Source: Chara braunii
Lineage: Eukaryota; Streptophyta; Charophyceae; Charales; Characeae
NCBI GenBank assembly: GCA_003427395.1
Contig: BFEA01000711.1
Coordinates: 102,831 to 166,830 of the forward strand
Length of the DNA: 64,000 bases
Direction of reading: 5' to 3'
Position 1 is the first letter of the stretch; every line of letters begins with the position of its first letter. The notes under the pieces were generated by a model, which ran no database searches, was not told the origin of the DNA, and was given only the letters and a program-made list of their open reading frames with translations. Below are positions 39,385-50,180 of this stretch, one piece after another. A program made the position numbers and the translations under genes.

Positions 39385-40150
39385 CTTAAGAGCGCACGGA
39401 TCGAGAAGAGCATGGACATCGCGCGCGCGCACACGCACAATCGTGCACGGATCGAGAAGCACGGACATCACGCGCGTGCAATCGCGCACGGATCGAGAAG
39501 AGCACGGAAAATCGCGCGCAGGGATTAGGAAAGCCGCAGGGATCACACGTGCGCATGTGCGCAACCGTGCATGGATCAAGAAAGCCGCGGGGATCACGTG
39601 TGCACACAAGCGCAACCGTGCACAGATCAGGAAAGTTGCGGGGATCACGCATGCACATGCGAGCGACTGCGCACGGACCAGGAAAGTCGCGGAGATCACG
39701 TTTGCACACGTGCCCAACCGCACACGGATCAGGAAAGTCGTAGGGATCACACGTGCACACGCTCGCAACCACGCACTGGTCGAGGAGAGCGCGAGTGGTC
39801 GTGTGTGCACACGCGGGCAATCGCGGACGGATCGAGGAGAGCCCAGGTGAAGGCAGGCACACGTGGGCAATCGCGCACGGATCGAGGAGAGCGCGAGTTA
39901 TCAGGCGCGCACGTGCGCAATCGCGCACGGATCGAGGAGAGCACGAGTGATCGTGCATGCACACGCGCGCAACCCCGCACGGGTCGAGGAGAGCGCGGGC
40001 GAAAGCGCATGCTCACGTGCGCAATGCCTCACCAATCAGGAAAACCGCGGAGAGAGTGAGCGCACACGCGCGCAATTGCGCACGGATCAGGAAAGTCGTG
40101 GAGAACATGCGCGCAATCGTGCACAGATCGAGAAAGGCGTGCACAGTCGA
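39385..40150 (+). repeat. 57-60-bp minisatellite inside the LTR
   Basis: About 13 imperfect units of GCGCACGGATCGAG(G/A)AG followed by a purine-purine-rich segment and a (GC/GT/CA)-rich CGCGCGTGCACACG segment. The Arg/Ala/His-rich frames that stay open on both strands follow from the period being near a multiple of three. If the TATA at 38,802 is used, this array would be transcribed in the leader RNA. Confidence 0.85.
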
Positions 40151-40639
40151 GCGGCATCGGAGCGAGCGCGCAAGGCTTTGCGCATTAGTACGTAACCACG
40201 CGCAGGCGCGCTTACATGGAAGTGATCGCGACGAGGGGAGAGACCACGAGCTTCAACGAGCACCACGCGCGTTCGAGATCGAAACACGAGAGGGGCTTCG
40301 GGTGCACGTGTGAGCGGCAACGTCCGCTTGCGTACAGGCGAGATGGGGCTATGGGCACAACGCGCCATGAGGTGCACCTGAAACGGGCCTTTTGGGCGCA
40401 CGGAACACGAGACTGTACCGAGTCTTTGGATGCATGCTGGGTCATTCGACGCAACTAGGAGTTTGAGATGGAGCGAACCGGCGTTTTCGACACAGGCCTG
40501 GGACAGGGGACCTAGACTGAACGAATCTGGACATTCGAGCAGACCGGGACTGCGGGGTGGGCGGGAACATTGGATACGGACCAGTGTACCGACCTTTGAG
40601 GACGAGAACGGGGCTCTTCTCAGGACGGGACCAAATTCG

Positions 40640-40920
40640 GACCCTGCCCAGTGGTATCAGATCCGGACCGGGGCTATCAGACCCAGCCTGGTGGTATCAG
40701 ATTCGAACCGGGGCTGTCACACCCAAGCCGGTGGTATCAGGTTCGGTGGACTAAAATACTCATGTCGGGGCCACCCGATCCAAGCCGGTGGTATCAGATT
40801 CGGGCCTAGACATCTGGCCAGGGCCGTGGCTATCAGATTCGGGCCGAAGCGTCAGGCTTAGCCCGGGGCTATCAGATTCAGGCCGAAGCGTCAGGCTTAG
40901 CCCGGGGCTATCATTTTCGG
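40640..40920 (+). repeat. GGTATCAGATTCGG tandem repeats, including two 39-bp units
   Basis: Repeats of GGTATCAGATYCGGRCC at about 40-bp spacing. The last two units (40,828-40,866, 40,867-40,905) differ at one base. Confidence 0.85.
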
Positions 40921-41551
40921 GACGGACATTCGACTAAGGTCGGGACGATTAGACTCAGACAGGGACCATCAGATCCAGGCCGACACATCAGACTAAGGCA
41001 GGGAGGCTCAACAGTCGAACTGAGAATTGTGAGATCAGTTTGGTGCTCTTTCTTAGTTCTGGCCGAGGTATATGAGATCAGGAGGGAGTACGTCAGAGAC
41101 CTTATTACGGTCACACGAACGGGCCTATGGTGAAACTCGACCTGGAGTTGTGGCCTTAGTGGGTCCGGAAGTCTAGCTCCGATACGGAGAGCTTCAACGC
41201 CGTTCCAACGAGCACGTTACCGGCGTCACCCCATTGGGCGGAGAATCCGTTCTAGACTGACAGCAAGATCGGTCGGGACTCAAACTGATTTTTCTGTTTT
41301 GGGCGCGAGATCTATTTCTGGAACTGGGATTACCGCAGAGGACCACGTATTTTGTTTTTACCGAATGCTGGTTTGTGAATCTCTCATTGTCGCATCTCCA
41401 ATCGATTTTAGTGGTCATTGTGTGGGTCTGGACTAACCCATTTTTCTCGCAGGTTACAGGAGCCCTGACCTTCCCTCCCGTGGGTGACAGACGCGGGCCG
41501 ACGCACAGGGAACGGTTGGCGTGTCGGCATATCACTTCTACCGGTTGAAAG

Positions 41552-41569
41552 TGGCGCCGTTACTGGGGA
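41552..41569 (+). promoter_or_regulatory. Primer-binding site of retrotransposon 3 (TGGCGCC type)
   Basis: TGGCGCCGTTACTGGGGA closely resembles the TGGCGCCGTTGCCGGGGA site used by plant Athila/Tat elements. Two or three changes fit its age. Confidence 0.75.
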
Positions 41570-42303
41570 AGGCTGCCTCTGAGGACTTTGGTCCGCCTGT
41601 AACTACGGGGGTGTGAAGAATGAGAATTGATTGTTTAGGACTCACGCCTGGATATTTCTTGGTGTGTGTAGGTGTGGCGCGAGCGCGAGCGAGCGGACGA
41701 CGGACGACGAACCTGTTTTTTCGACGTTTTTGGTGAGATGTGGATTTTGCATTCTCATGATCTCATTGATTATTTCATTCTCATGATTTCATGTATTTTT
41801 CTTCCTACATGTTTCGTGTGATTGAGGGAGATTGTTCTGATCTTTCCCTACCCTTTGGTCAGTCCACCTTGATTTAAATTCCACGAGAGAAAAAAGTGAG
41901 CAGGGGAAGAATTGGAGGGACTAAAGGGGAGGGGAAAAGCGCCCCGGATTTGCAAGGAGCTGGGAGGGAACTAGATAGGTTAGTTGATCATGATGGATAG
42001 CTTGGAGGGTTGAACCACCGCACGGGTTGGTGAGAGACCATGCCTGAGGTCGGCCGAGTAGAGGCATGGATAGGAGAGTGAGGATGCATGAGTGAGCGAT
42101 GATGGTACGCTGATCAATCCTCCTTTTCGACATGAGGGTAGGGAGAGATACGCCAGAGGGCGGTTCTTTCCTAGGCCTGTTGACGTCTTGAGGGGATATA
42201 GGAGCGATCAGTGGGGGCCTATCATGGGGTTCTGTGAGCTCATCAGTCCGAGAGTAGGCATAGGGAAGGGAGTGTTGAGAGAACTATTGGCAATTGATTA
42301 GGA

Positions 42304-42990
42304 ATGGTATTTATTGAATCAGACACCCAAATCCATCTTGGACGTGAGGAAGGGTCGTTTGATGTCGTGAGCCTGCCATTGAAAGGGGGAAGCAAGTATA
42401 GACCCACCAGAGAGCAAGGCTTAATAGTAAGAGAAAGACTTTTCTTGTGGGTGAGGATTGAGTGCCAACCCAGACCTTGTGTAAGAAAGGATAAAGAGAG
42501 TGAACCACTTATTGCAGAGGTGAACATTAGAATATATTTATCATTCGATGAATGGAGGTTTTTAGTGATAGACGCTGCGAGGCATTGTCGAACACTCTTA
42601 TGTTTAATATCTCTCAGCCGTAGGTACGGTTCTCAGTTGTTTGGGGAATTTTCGATAGGGTCGGATACTATAGCTCGATACTCGGCTCGATACGCGTACG
42701 ATTGGGAGCTCCCCAGAGTAACTGTGGTCAGGCCTACAACAGTACCTAGGTTTCTGACCGAGTTGATCTTCGGGAGAGTAGATAGTCGTCAAAGGTTGGT
42801 AAGAGCGCTTAGGAAGGCTACCCAGTTTAGGGCCTCAATAGCTGAGCTAGTGTGGTTGACCACGTATTGCTTGGACAAGGCGGTACCCGATCGTAGGGAA
42901 TTGAGGCGGATCTTTTTCCGAATTAGGGTTGAACTCCGTCGGGGGGCAATCACAGGTGAAACAAACAGGGCTAGGATTTTGAATGCTTAG
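42304..42990 (+). CDS. Unknown ORF 1 of retrotransposon 3, upstream of gag
   Basis: A 228-residue frame, the longest of the pre-gag ORFs. It is Arg/Leu-rich and mixed alpha/beta in appearance, with EVNIRIYLSFDEWRFLVID near residue 73 and VVRPTTVPRFLTELIFGRVD near 140. It matches no domain I know. The NIRIYLS motif recurs as YDVRIYLS at about 44,815 and YDTRIYVP at 45,609 in separate frames, so it may be one member of a duplicated family. Codon use looks coding and it is on the element's strand. It could be a captured gene or a degenerate extended Gag N-terminus. Confidence 0.5.
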   Translation: MVFIESDTQIHLGREEGSFDVVSLPLKGGSKYRPTREQGLIVRERLFLWVRIECQPRPCVRKDKESEPLIAEVNIRIYLSFDEWRFLVIDAARHCRTLLCLISLSRRYGSQLFGEFSIGSDTIARYSARYAYDWELPRVTVVRPTTVPRFLTELIFGRVDSRQRLVRALRKATQFRASIAELVWLTTYCLDKAVPDRRELRRIFFRIRVELRRGAITGETNRARILNA

Positions 42991-43109
42991 CCTAAAGAGG
43001 ACTAGATGTCTCAATACAGAGAGGTGTGGCCAGTTCAACTCCGCCGATTCAAGTACAGGGAGTCATAATTTATTGGTAAGGATTGGGTAGAATCACCCTG
43101 CCATGAAGG

Positions 43110-43945
43110 ATGGTCAAAGGAGCTGACCAAGGGAGAGTGGATAAGGTTTGGAGGTCAGTCTTGATAGGGTATGGAGCCTGGTTGTTAATTGCGACCTCAG
43201 TAGAATTTGATCATGACAGGAGAGGAAGGAAAATAGTGGGGTCGACTACGCTAGTCGTCCAAGGTCTCCTATACTATCGTACTTCTGTGCTAGGAGATAT
43301 TGTCCTTAGAGCGGTGGAGCAGGGTTGGAAGGATCCGAGGCTAGGGGTCATGCTGAGCCTAGACGTCCACACCTGGCCTGACGAGGGGACGGCCCGAGGA
43401 ATACTTTAGAGCGAGGTAGGAAGATTCCGGGAGGAGGAGCTTCGCTGGAGTGGGAGATTTAGGTCGATAATTGTCTCGTTAAGGTTGGCTGAGCACAGGT
43501 TTCTACCACATCTGGAGGAGGCATTACGACTTTCGCTTCCTGTCTTTGTGTTGGAAGATTTCCTTGGAGGACTACTTATCTTTTCTCCAACTGGAGCGCT
43601 TCTTGTGGAATAGCGACGCACACCACGTTTATTACGCATTGTGGAAGGCTGGACCCAGGTTTTGGGATTCAACTTTGGAATTGGTGGAGGTAATTCAGTC
43701 GGCCTCGCCCAGAGGATTATGGGAATCACCAAGGGAGGACCAACCTAGCGAGTTTTGGATCTTCCTTGACAAAGTTATTAAGGAACCATCTGATTACGTA
43801 GCTGGCTTAACCGAATTATATAAAACTTGGGACTTTGACCCCCTCGATAGCCAGCAAACTCTCCTAGGTTTCTTGGAACTATGCTCCTACTATCGTAAGG
43901 TAGGGGTCCACGAAGACGAAGAGGGAGCCTACTGGGAGGAGGATT
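43110..43945 (+). pseudogene. Unknown ORF 2 of retrotransposon 3, frameshifted
   Basis: Two frames read in succession: 43,110-43,409 (VDKVWRSVLIGYGAWLLIA, then a stop) and 43,546-43,947 (LEDYLSFLQLERFLWNSD, LGFLELCSYYRKVG, ending Glu/Asp-rich). Both have coding-like composition. The hydrophobic segment GYGAWLLIATSVEF is too short and isolated to call a membrane span. No family recognised. Confidence 0.4.
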
Positions 43946-44214
43946 GAGACCAACCTGAGTAGAAAGACGCTAGAGAAGATCCTGGACTCACACGATTTTA
44001 TCGAGGAAAGAGTAGGGTGATTCAGAGACTTGGATAAACTCGAGCTGAGTGTCCAAGAGCAGTGGTCAGGGTAGCGACCGGAATGGATCCAAGGACTAGA
44101 AATGAATGAGCTTTTGACGAGTAGACTCTCATGAGAAGAAGGGGTAAACTGGGGGTTGCCATCATCCAGTGATCCAACCATTGAAACCTTATTGGAAGAC
44201 TGAACTCCCTTGAC

Positions 44215-44950
44215 TATGGGTGAGCCTTTTTCGTACGTGATTGAGTATTACACTGTAATAACGAATATTGAATTAAAGGAAAAAGTCTATGTACTAGTGG
44301 CTAAGTTTGTGGAAGCTAACGAGTATGATATAGGGGTTTATAATCGGAAGGGGAGAAAACTGATGGGCGCATTGTAGGGGTGTTGGAATTGGGCAGAGAC
44401 AATAACATATGCCTATAAGAGAAAGTTCGAAAAGGAAGAAAAGAGGATTACCCTGGAAATAAAGGCAAGGGAATACAGCGTTGCCCCTAGCCCGCCTATT
44501 CCCGATAGTACCTCGATGGGAGCAACTGGGAGCCTATGATAAATATGGTACTCAGACGCGATGCTGGGGAAGGTGAGTGACGAGTAAAGGAAGATGAATT
44601 TCGAGTGAAGAGTTGAAAGCGAGGAAGGAGAGGTTCCTTTCAGGAAATAGCCCACCCAGGGAAAGATTTGAAGCCGTCTGTGCGTCTCTAAGTTCCTTAG
44701 GAAGGAGATAACCGATCCCATATGAAGTTGAGATATACGAGTTAGTGGATAGTGGCTGGGAGCAGATATGCCTTCACGTAATGATTGTGTGATTCCTCGG
44801 AACGGAAGTATACGATGTGCGAATCTATTTGTCGATAGAAAGGGAGGTCGATCTCGTGTACGACCGATGTTGGGAAAGAGCTAGAGAAGTGGTGGAAGGT
44901 GAAAGGGACAAATTGCTTTTATTAGTCAAGACTGTTGTCTGGAGCATGTG
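44215..44950 (+). pseudogene. Unknown ORF 3 of retrotransposon 3, broken by stops
   Basis: Interrupted frames include NEYDIGVYNRKGRK ... GCWNWAETI and further on EVYDVRIYLSIEREVDLVYD, then CWERAREVV. These align by eye with the module in the next ORF (DEYDTRIYVPKDRYRKEW, CWERTVGIV). Two copies of the module therefore appear in this interval. Confidence 0.4.
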
Positions 44951-45391
44951 AATAATGATCTTTGAGCGACTTTCAAAACCCCCAATGCCCGACGTAGTAA
45001 TGAGGGACGAGAGCCAGGAATTCGTCCTGCGACATCGGGCCACTAATGGTCGGAGATGGTGATCTCCGTTCCGATGACGGTAACATAATTCGAGAGGGAC
45101 TAAGATGGAAGCTTGCTCGGAAAAGGTCCAATGACCGAAGCCGACTATTAAGAGCATGGTCTTGGGAGGACTTGTGCGCGCTATGGACTTCAATGTGTGG
45201 GAGGTTAAGGTGCCCTGAGACTGGACTAGTGGAGATAAGGAGAGGTGTCGCGTGCATTAAGGAGCGGGAGAGGGAACTTTACCTTAACACTGGCTTGTTT
45301 GGAATATAAGGTGAACACGATGTTCGAGACGAAGGAGAGAGAGTGAGACTTATATTGAGGGCAATAAAGAACTAGAGAGGTAGGGATCCAT

Positions 45392-45925
45392 ATGAGTGAG
45401 ATTCTACCATTCCGACCCTGGTTTCCTCGAGGGAGGGGGGCTAGTAGGTTGAGTAGAAAAGAGGAGAAGCAGCTCCTTGACTTTTTGAACAAGCTAGCAT
45501 CGAGGGAGGTTTTCCCTTACGTAATTGCGAGATACGAGACTTTGAAGAAGCTTGGCTTGGGGAGTGAATACCTCTATGTACTGACCGATTACTTCATTGA
45601 TCTTGACGAGTACGACACGAGGATCTATGTGCCGAAGGACAGGTATAGAAAGGAATGGGGCGGTAGTTGTTGGGAACGGACCGTCGGGATAGTCCTAGAA
45701 GAGAAAAGGGGATTGGAAAGGGACGGTGAGATTTATGTGTGGAGCAAGGAAGTAGTGCCCTTTGAAGGGATACCTAAACCTCAACCTAGCATGGTCGCGC
45801 TCCAAAGGAATGGATGGGAGGGAATAGTAGAATTTGTACGGAGGATTAAAGGTGGTGAGCCGATGGTCAGTAGTGCTGCTGAGACCGGAAGGGAGACCGA
45901 GAGCGATGCCGGGAGCGGTGACTGA
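45392..45925 (+). CDS. Unknown ORF 4 of retrotransposon 3, best preserved module
   Basis: A 177-residue frame. N-terminal KEEKQLLDFLNKLASREVFP looks helical. The module LDEYDTRIYVPKDRYRKEW ... CWERTVGIVLEEKRG ... EIYVWSKEVVPF spans residues about 70-120. The C-terminus is acidic Ser/Thr/Asp-rich. The YD-x-RIY and CWER motifs link it to neighbouring ORFs. Function unknown. Confidence 0.5.
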   Translation: MSEILPFRPWFPRGRGASRLSRKEEKQLLDFLNKLASREVFPYVIARYETLKKLGLGSEYLYVLTDYFIDLDEYDTRIYVPKDRYRKEWGGSCWERTVGIVLEEKRGLERDGEIYVWSKEVVPFEGIPKPQPSMVALQRNGWEGIVEFVRRIKGGEPMVSSAAETGRETESDAGSGD

Positions 45926-46074
45926 AGAGGAGGAAGTGAATTGGGTGTCTTTCGCTGGAAGGTCAACGTCGGTCATATGAATTAGGTCAACGAGATCCCT
46001 GGATGGACGAAGTTGTAGGCGCCTAGCCAAAGAAGCAGTTGAACAAGAACGGCCTAGGCTGCTTGCGTTAGTGG

Positions 46075-46426
46075 TGACAGAAAGGTGGATAACCTATGAC
46101 GTAATGGTGTGGTCGCAGGGATGGTTGAAACACGAAGCGAAGAAAGACGAGACCGTCCAAGACGCACGATACCACGTGCAAGAGGAAGAGACGAGAAAAT
46201 AAATTCGCTTATTGAGATATATCTAGATCCGATAAACGATAAAGTGGTTGAACTAGTGGATGGATACAAGGACTGGTGCGGTTCTACGGATAAAGTAGAA
46301 TCCACTAGAAGTGTGATTAAAGAAACAAGGATATGTGTCATTTGGAAGGCGGCCGACGAATTTCGATTGGCCAAGATTGAGATTCACACGATACTGTTTG
46401 GAGGGGAGATATTTTTTCGAGAATGA
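46075..46426 (+). pseudogene. Unknown ORF 5 of retrotransposon 3
   Basis: One frame reads ERWITYDVMVWSQGWLKHEAK before stops, another (46,109-46,426) NSLIEIYLDPINDKVVELVD and RICVIWKAADEFRLAK. The first resembles the YD...RIY module in outline. Both lie just before gag. Confidence 0.35.
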
Positions 46427-46691
46427 CAAGAAACCATAATTGAGGCAAAAACAAAACTAAGGGAGGACGCCGGAGAGCTCTGAGAGCTTTCTAAAAGACA
46501 TAGTCGATGAAGTTTCGTTGAAAACTTTGAAAGCTAACTCACGCTATTCAAAGGTCGTGCTGACCACTGCTTTAGTTGTCAGAGCTGAAAGAGAGGACGC
46601 TGACTTCGAAGCATTGTAAAAAATGCTAAAGGCTTCGATCGAGAGGATTTTAATTGCCTTGAACCGAGTATCTGAAATTTAGTTAGGGAAG

Positions 46692-48262
46692 ATGGATGCT
46701 GAAGGAGCTTATCTGACTTCGATAGGAGGTGATGTGAAAACGCATGGGTCAAGGACTAACAACCCTGAGAGGAAGATGGGTGTAGAGTCTATAAACGACG
46801 TTGAAAAACTGAGGAAGGCTTTAAGAGAGTTAGAGATTCGGGCCAAAGAGTTGGAAGCGCGTAGTGAAAAAAGTGAAGGTTGGAGGAGAAAGGTCTTGAC
46901 TCGGCCCAGAGCGCCAAGGTTTACTGATTCAAGAGTTAGGGAGCCGTGGAAAGTAGTTCTCAGTGAGCCTTACACAAGGAGCCCCTACTCTATAACGTAC
47001 GCGTCAGACTCTTATGTACCCCCTTTCTTTGGGGCCCCAATATACCAGCCGTTGACGTTGACTGGGATCCAAACGATCTTCACAGGAAAAAACGTCTCCG
47101 AATTCTTGGATGACTGGGAGGTTATTGGAATAAGAGGAGAATGGACTACCCAGGAGATGATTGCAAACTTCTCCACCATACGACACCAAAGATAGATCGG
47201 GAAGTAAGGAACGTCATTCCAAACGATGGTTGTTGGCCGACGTTCAGGGAGAAGGTTACTAGAGTCTTCGCTTGGGATGAAATCGCCTACTCGGTAGAGG
47301 ATCTGAAATAAATGAAGAAAGAGGAGAAAGAAAGTTTGGTAGCGTTTGCGAGGAGATACGAGAAGGTATCGAATCCGCTGGTAGAGGGCGAATTTATGGA
47401 AGAACTAGAAAGATGTAAAATATTCCTAGGGTCCTTACCGTGAGAGAGACGTGAAATGATTGTGAGGGAACTTCTCTCTAAAGGCGTAACGTTTGTGCAA
47501 GTTAAGGCTTTAGCTCACAACACGGAGGGGTAGAGCGCTAAAGCACATATCCTGAAAGTCCTCGATAACCTAGGAAAGGGAATAACTTCGGGGAGAGGAG
47601 GAGGAAGACTTCAAACTGAGGATAGGAAGCCTAAAATGGAAGGGAGAGAAACGAATTCGAGCTCACCCAAAAAGAGAGAGTCTGGTAGATGTGATGTTGA
47701 ATGGAGGAAAGATAACCGAAGAGATTGGGAAAGAAACGATGGAGAATAGGGAACCTCTAAATGGTCCAATACCAAAGACGGCCTGTGGAAGTCTAGGGAT
47801 AAGATAGAGGTCAGGAAATCGGAAAGACGAGAGGATTAAATGACAAAGGAGATAGAGACATTGAAAGTGGCAATGGAGAAACTGCAAAATAGCAGTCAAC
47901 GAAAGGAAGAACCGTCTGTCCGAGCCATTCCACAACCATAGGGGCGGGAGAAAGGAGACCCTAGTCCAAGATAAACATGGAATAATAAGACTTGCATGTA
48001 TTGTGGTAATGAAGATCACCGGAAGAGGGACTGCTAAGCTATGCTAGATGCATTAAAGGAAGGAATCATCGAATTAGATGATAAAAAATATGTGATGGGG
48101 GCAGATGAAGGGAAGCCTGTGCCTTTTTTGCCTTCGATGAAGATTAACGTTGATATCCGAAGAATGAGAATGAATGAGGCGAAGACTAAACAAACCCAGA
48201 CGCTCTTAGCAACGAAGGTCTCCAGGGTAACCTTCGAAGACGAGACTGATGAGGCACCTTAG
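46692..48262 (+). pseudogene. Gag of retrotransposon 3, with CCHC knuckle
   Basis: The first open part (46,692-47,195, 167 residues) has a helical Glu/Lys/Arg segment (VEKLRKALRELEIRAKELEA) and begins the Gag core at FTGKNVSEFLDDWEVIG. The core continues through several stops (VAFARRYEKVSNPLVEGEF, GSLP, REMIVRELLSKGVTFVQ) to the zinc knuckle CMYCGNEDHRKRDC (C-x2-C-x4-H-x4-C, 47,993-48,034). After a TAA comes AMLDALKEGIIELDDKKYV, typical of the region after the knuckle in this type of element. Many of the stops (TAG, TAA, TGA) could come from CAG, CAA or CGA by C-to-T change. Confidence 0.85.
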
Positions 48263-48583
48263 AGCCCGAGGATGGGGATTTCCTCTACTAAATTTGAGGA
48301 AACGATGAGCGAAAGCGAGATTTTCGTCTGCACTCAAGGAGTTGGGGAGTCGAGTCACGGGAAGAAAGAGGATCCGGATCCACCAATGACTGATGACCAT
48401 GTGGAGTCGCCCAAGTCGCCTCTGTCCCCTAGGAAAAGGGGGCCTAAGAAATTCCAATTAAAAAGCATGTTGGACGAAGTGAACCTGAGAGAACCATTAA
48501 GAAGAGTGATGAACATGCCCATCCCCATCACCCTTAAGGAATTCATAGCCGGATGTGATCCCGCGAGGGATTAGCTAATAGGA

Positions 48584-49381
48584 ATGATGAAGAAAGCTAA
48601 GGTGTCACTTCCCGCGGTGACGGTCGCTGAAGACTCTAAAGTAGAGGCGAAGACTTTTGTATTAGCTGCGAAAAAAAAGATGGAGAAAGAAGGGGAGACT
48701 ATTGAGGGTGAGAACAGTTACTTTTACGTCCTTGGTAGTGGAAAACTAAATGTCACTGTGAATGGATTTAGGATGAAGGCTATTGTGGATGATGAGTCAG
48801 AACCCACTGTGTGCGAAGATAAGGTAGCCTGGAAACTTGGGTTAGAAGTGGATAGAAGTGTTGCCATGACCATGGTATCAGCTAACAAGTTAAGACAACC
48901 AGCGCTTGGGGTATGTCATAAGGCCAGGGTGGTGGTGGCTGGAGTTGAAGCCACCGTGCCAGTTTTCACTATGGAACATTGTTCATCAGATCTAATATTT
49001 GGGAGGACTTGGGTGACACATGTCAACGCCACCACCGAGAATAAGCGGGATGGAAGTCAAACGGTCACCATAGATGGCCCCGAGGGCAACAGGGTTAGAC
49101 TGAAGACCATGAATGAGTTTGACAAACGTCACATAGTTTTCCTGCAGAATAAAGGACAACTAAGGACGAGGAGTTACCAAATGGTTCATGAAGAACTCAC
49201 CCTAGGGCCTCATAAAGTGAAGGGGAAGATGATCGAGGTTGAGGATTTTGAGGACAAGTATGTGGTAGACGGGACTGCTTACCTAAAAGAAAGCGACGAC
49301 GACGAGTTTGAAGGGTGCATAAACCTGTTTTTTTTGGAGGAATTCCCCCACATGGCGGGGGGAAAACATAAAAAACTGTAG
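48584..49381 (+). CDS. Retropepsin-like protease region of retrotransposon 3, altered active site
   Basis: A 265-residue frame. The protease fold begins at LNVTVNGFRMKAIVDDESEPTV: position 69-71 reads D-D-E where D-S/T-G is expected, and GAG for GGG would account for the missing Gly. LVFGRTW-like SSDLIFGRTW is the second motif. The C-terminal half (LGPHKVKGKMIEVEDF, YLKESDDDEFEG) is an acidic linker. Probably inactive, though D-D-G variants exist. Confidence 0.7.
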   Translation: MMKKAKVSLPAVTVAEDSKVEAKTFVLAAKKKMEKEGETIEGENSYFYVLGSGKLNVTVNGFRMKAIVDDESEPTVCEDKVAWKLGLEVDRSVAMTMVSANKLRQPALGVCHKARVVVAGVEATVPVFTMEHCSSDLIFGRTWVTHVNATTENKRDGSQTVTIDGPEGNRVRLKTMNEFDKRHIVFLQNKGQLRTRSYQMVHEELTLGPHKVKGKMIEVEDFEDKYVVDGTAYLKESDDDEFEGCINLFFLEEFPHMAGGKHKKL

Positions 49382-49839
49382 CCCAAAAAGTTAAACCGGT
49401 TGTGGTTAGCCATGATAGAACTGGGGAAATAGGGATCACTGAGGAAGAAATAACTCAGATGATCAGAGAACGAAAAACCAGAAGAAATAACTCAGATGAT
49501 CAGAGAACGAAAAACCACTGAAGGGCAAAAAATTACTAACGAGCGCTTGAAAGGGATGAACAAAGGCGATGTAAACATAACTGAGGAGGAGAGATAACTG
49601 ATAATAGAGACATTAATAACATGGGATAAGGCAGTGACCTTCTGTGACGCGGAGAGAGGACGAATAGACCCGCGATATGCTAAACCCGAGAGGATCTATA
49701 CGGTTCCGCATGTGTCATGGAATGATGCGGGATGAAAGTGTGCTCAGAAGGAAAAGAAGATGATAGGGGACTTCCTAAAAGAACAATCATGAGGTTCGTA
49801 GCTGAACCGTCTGAAGCTACGGTGGATACAAGATCCGTA

Positions 49840-50180
49840 GACAAGGAATAAAGTCACGGTTAGAGACGTAGGGTCCATTCCAAATGCAGATCTCCTATCC
49901 GAATGGTCAGCCAGCCGTTCGATTTACTCCGTTTGCGATCTTTTCTCGGGATACAATGAGATTCCGCTTGGCTATAACGACCGACACCTAACTGCGATGC
50001 ACACGCCGTTGGGATTAATCCAAATGATGGTAGTACCGATGGAATGGACTAATGGCGTTGCAGTCTTTCAAAGAGCGATGGTAGCAGTGTTGGGAGAGCT
50101 TATACCAAATTTGGTGGAAGTTTTCCTGAACGACTTTTCGATCAAAGGGTCGTACGAGAAGGATGAAGGCCTGGAGTAAG
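49840..50180 (+). pseudogene. RT palm of retrotransposon 3
   Basis: RSIYSVCDLFSGYNEIPLG, then MHTPLGLIQMMVVPMEWTN (normally MPFGL-N) and AVFQRAMVAVLGELI. The catalytic motif reads FLND (residues 43-46 of the frame starting 49,997), where FxDD is expected; the AAC at 50,129-50,131 would be GAC with one change. The upstream fingers are fragmented (49,385-49,840). Confidence 0.8.

Larger units (their letters stand above)
38097..41551 (+). repeat. 5' LTR of retrotransposon 3 (about 3.4 kb, right end inferred)
   Basis: The first 970 bp are repeated at 52,852-53,715. The rest is assigned because the primer site starts at 41,552, but no second copy of that part is in the window, so the exact end is uncertain. 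It contains a TATA box (38,802), a 57-60-bp minisatellite (39,385-40,150) and a 39-bp repeat (40,828-40,920). Confidence 0.65.

Noticed and set aside
39358-40059. Arg/Cys/His-rich proteins of 150-190 residues on both strands
   Set aside because: Produced by the 57-60-bp LTR minisatellite, whose period keeps several frames open.
39385-40150. CRISPR-like array
   Set aside because: Repeats are degenerate and contiguous with no unique spacers of constant length; a eukaryotic minisatellite.
48272-48574. Separate host gene between gag and protease of retrotransposon 3
   Set aside because: The 100-residue Ser/Pro/Lys-rich frame lies on the element strand and fits a decayed Gag-protease linker (TLKEFIAGCDP just before the protease region).
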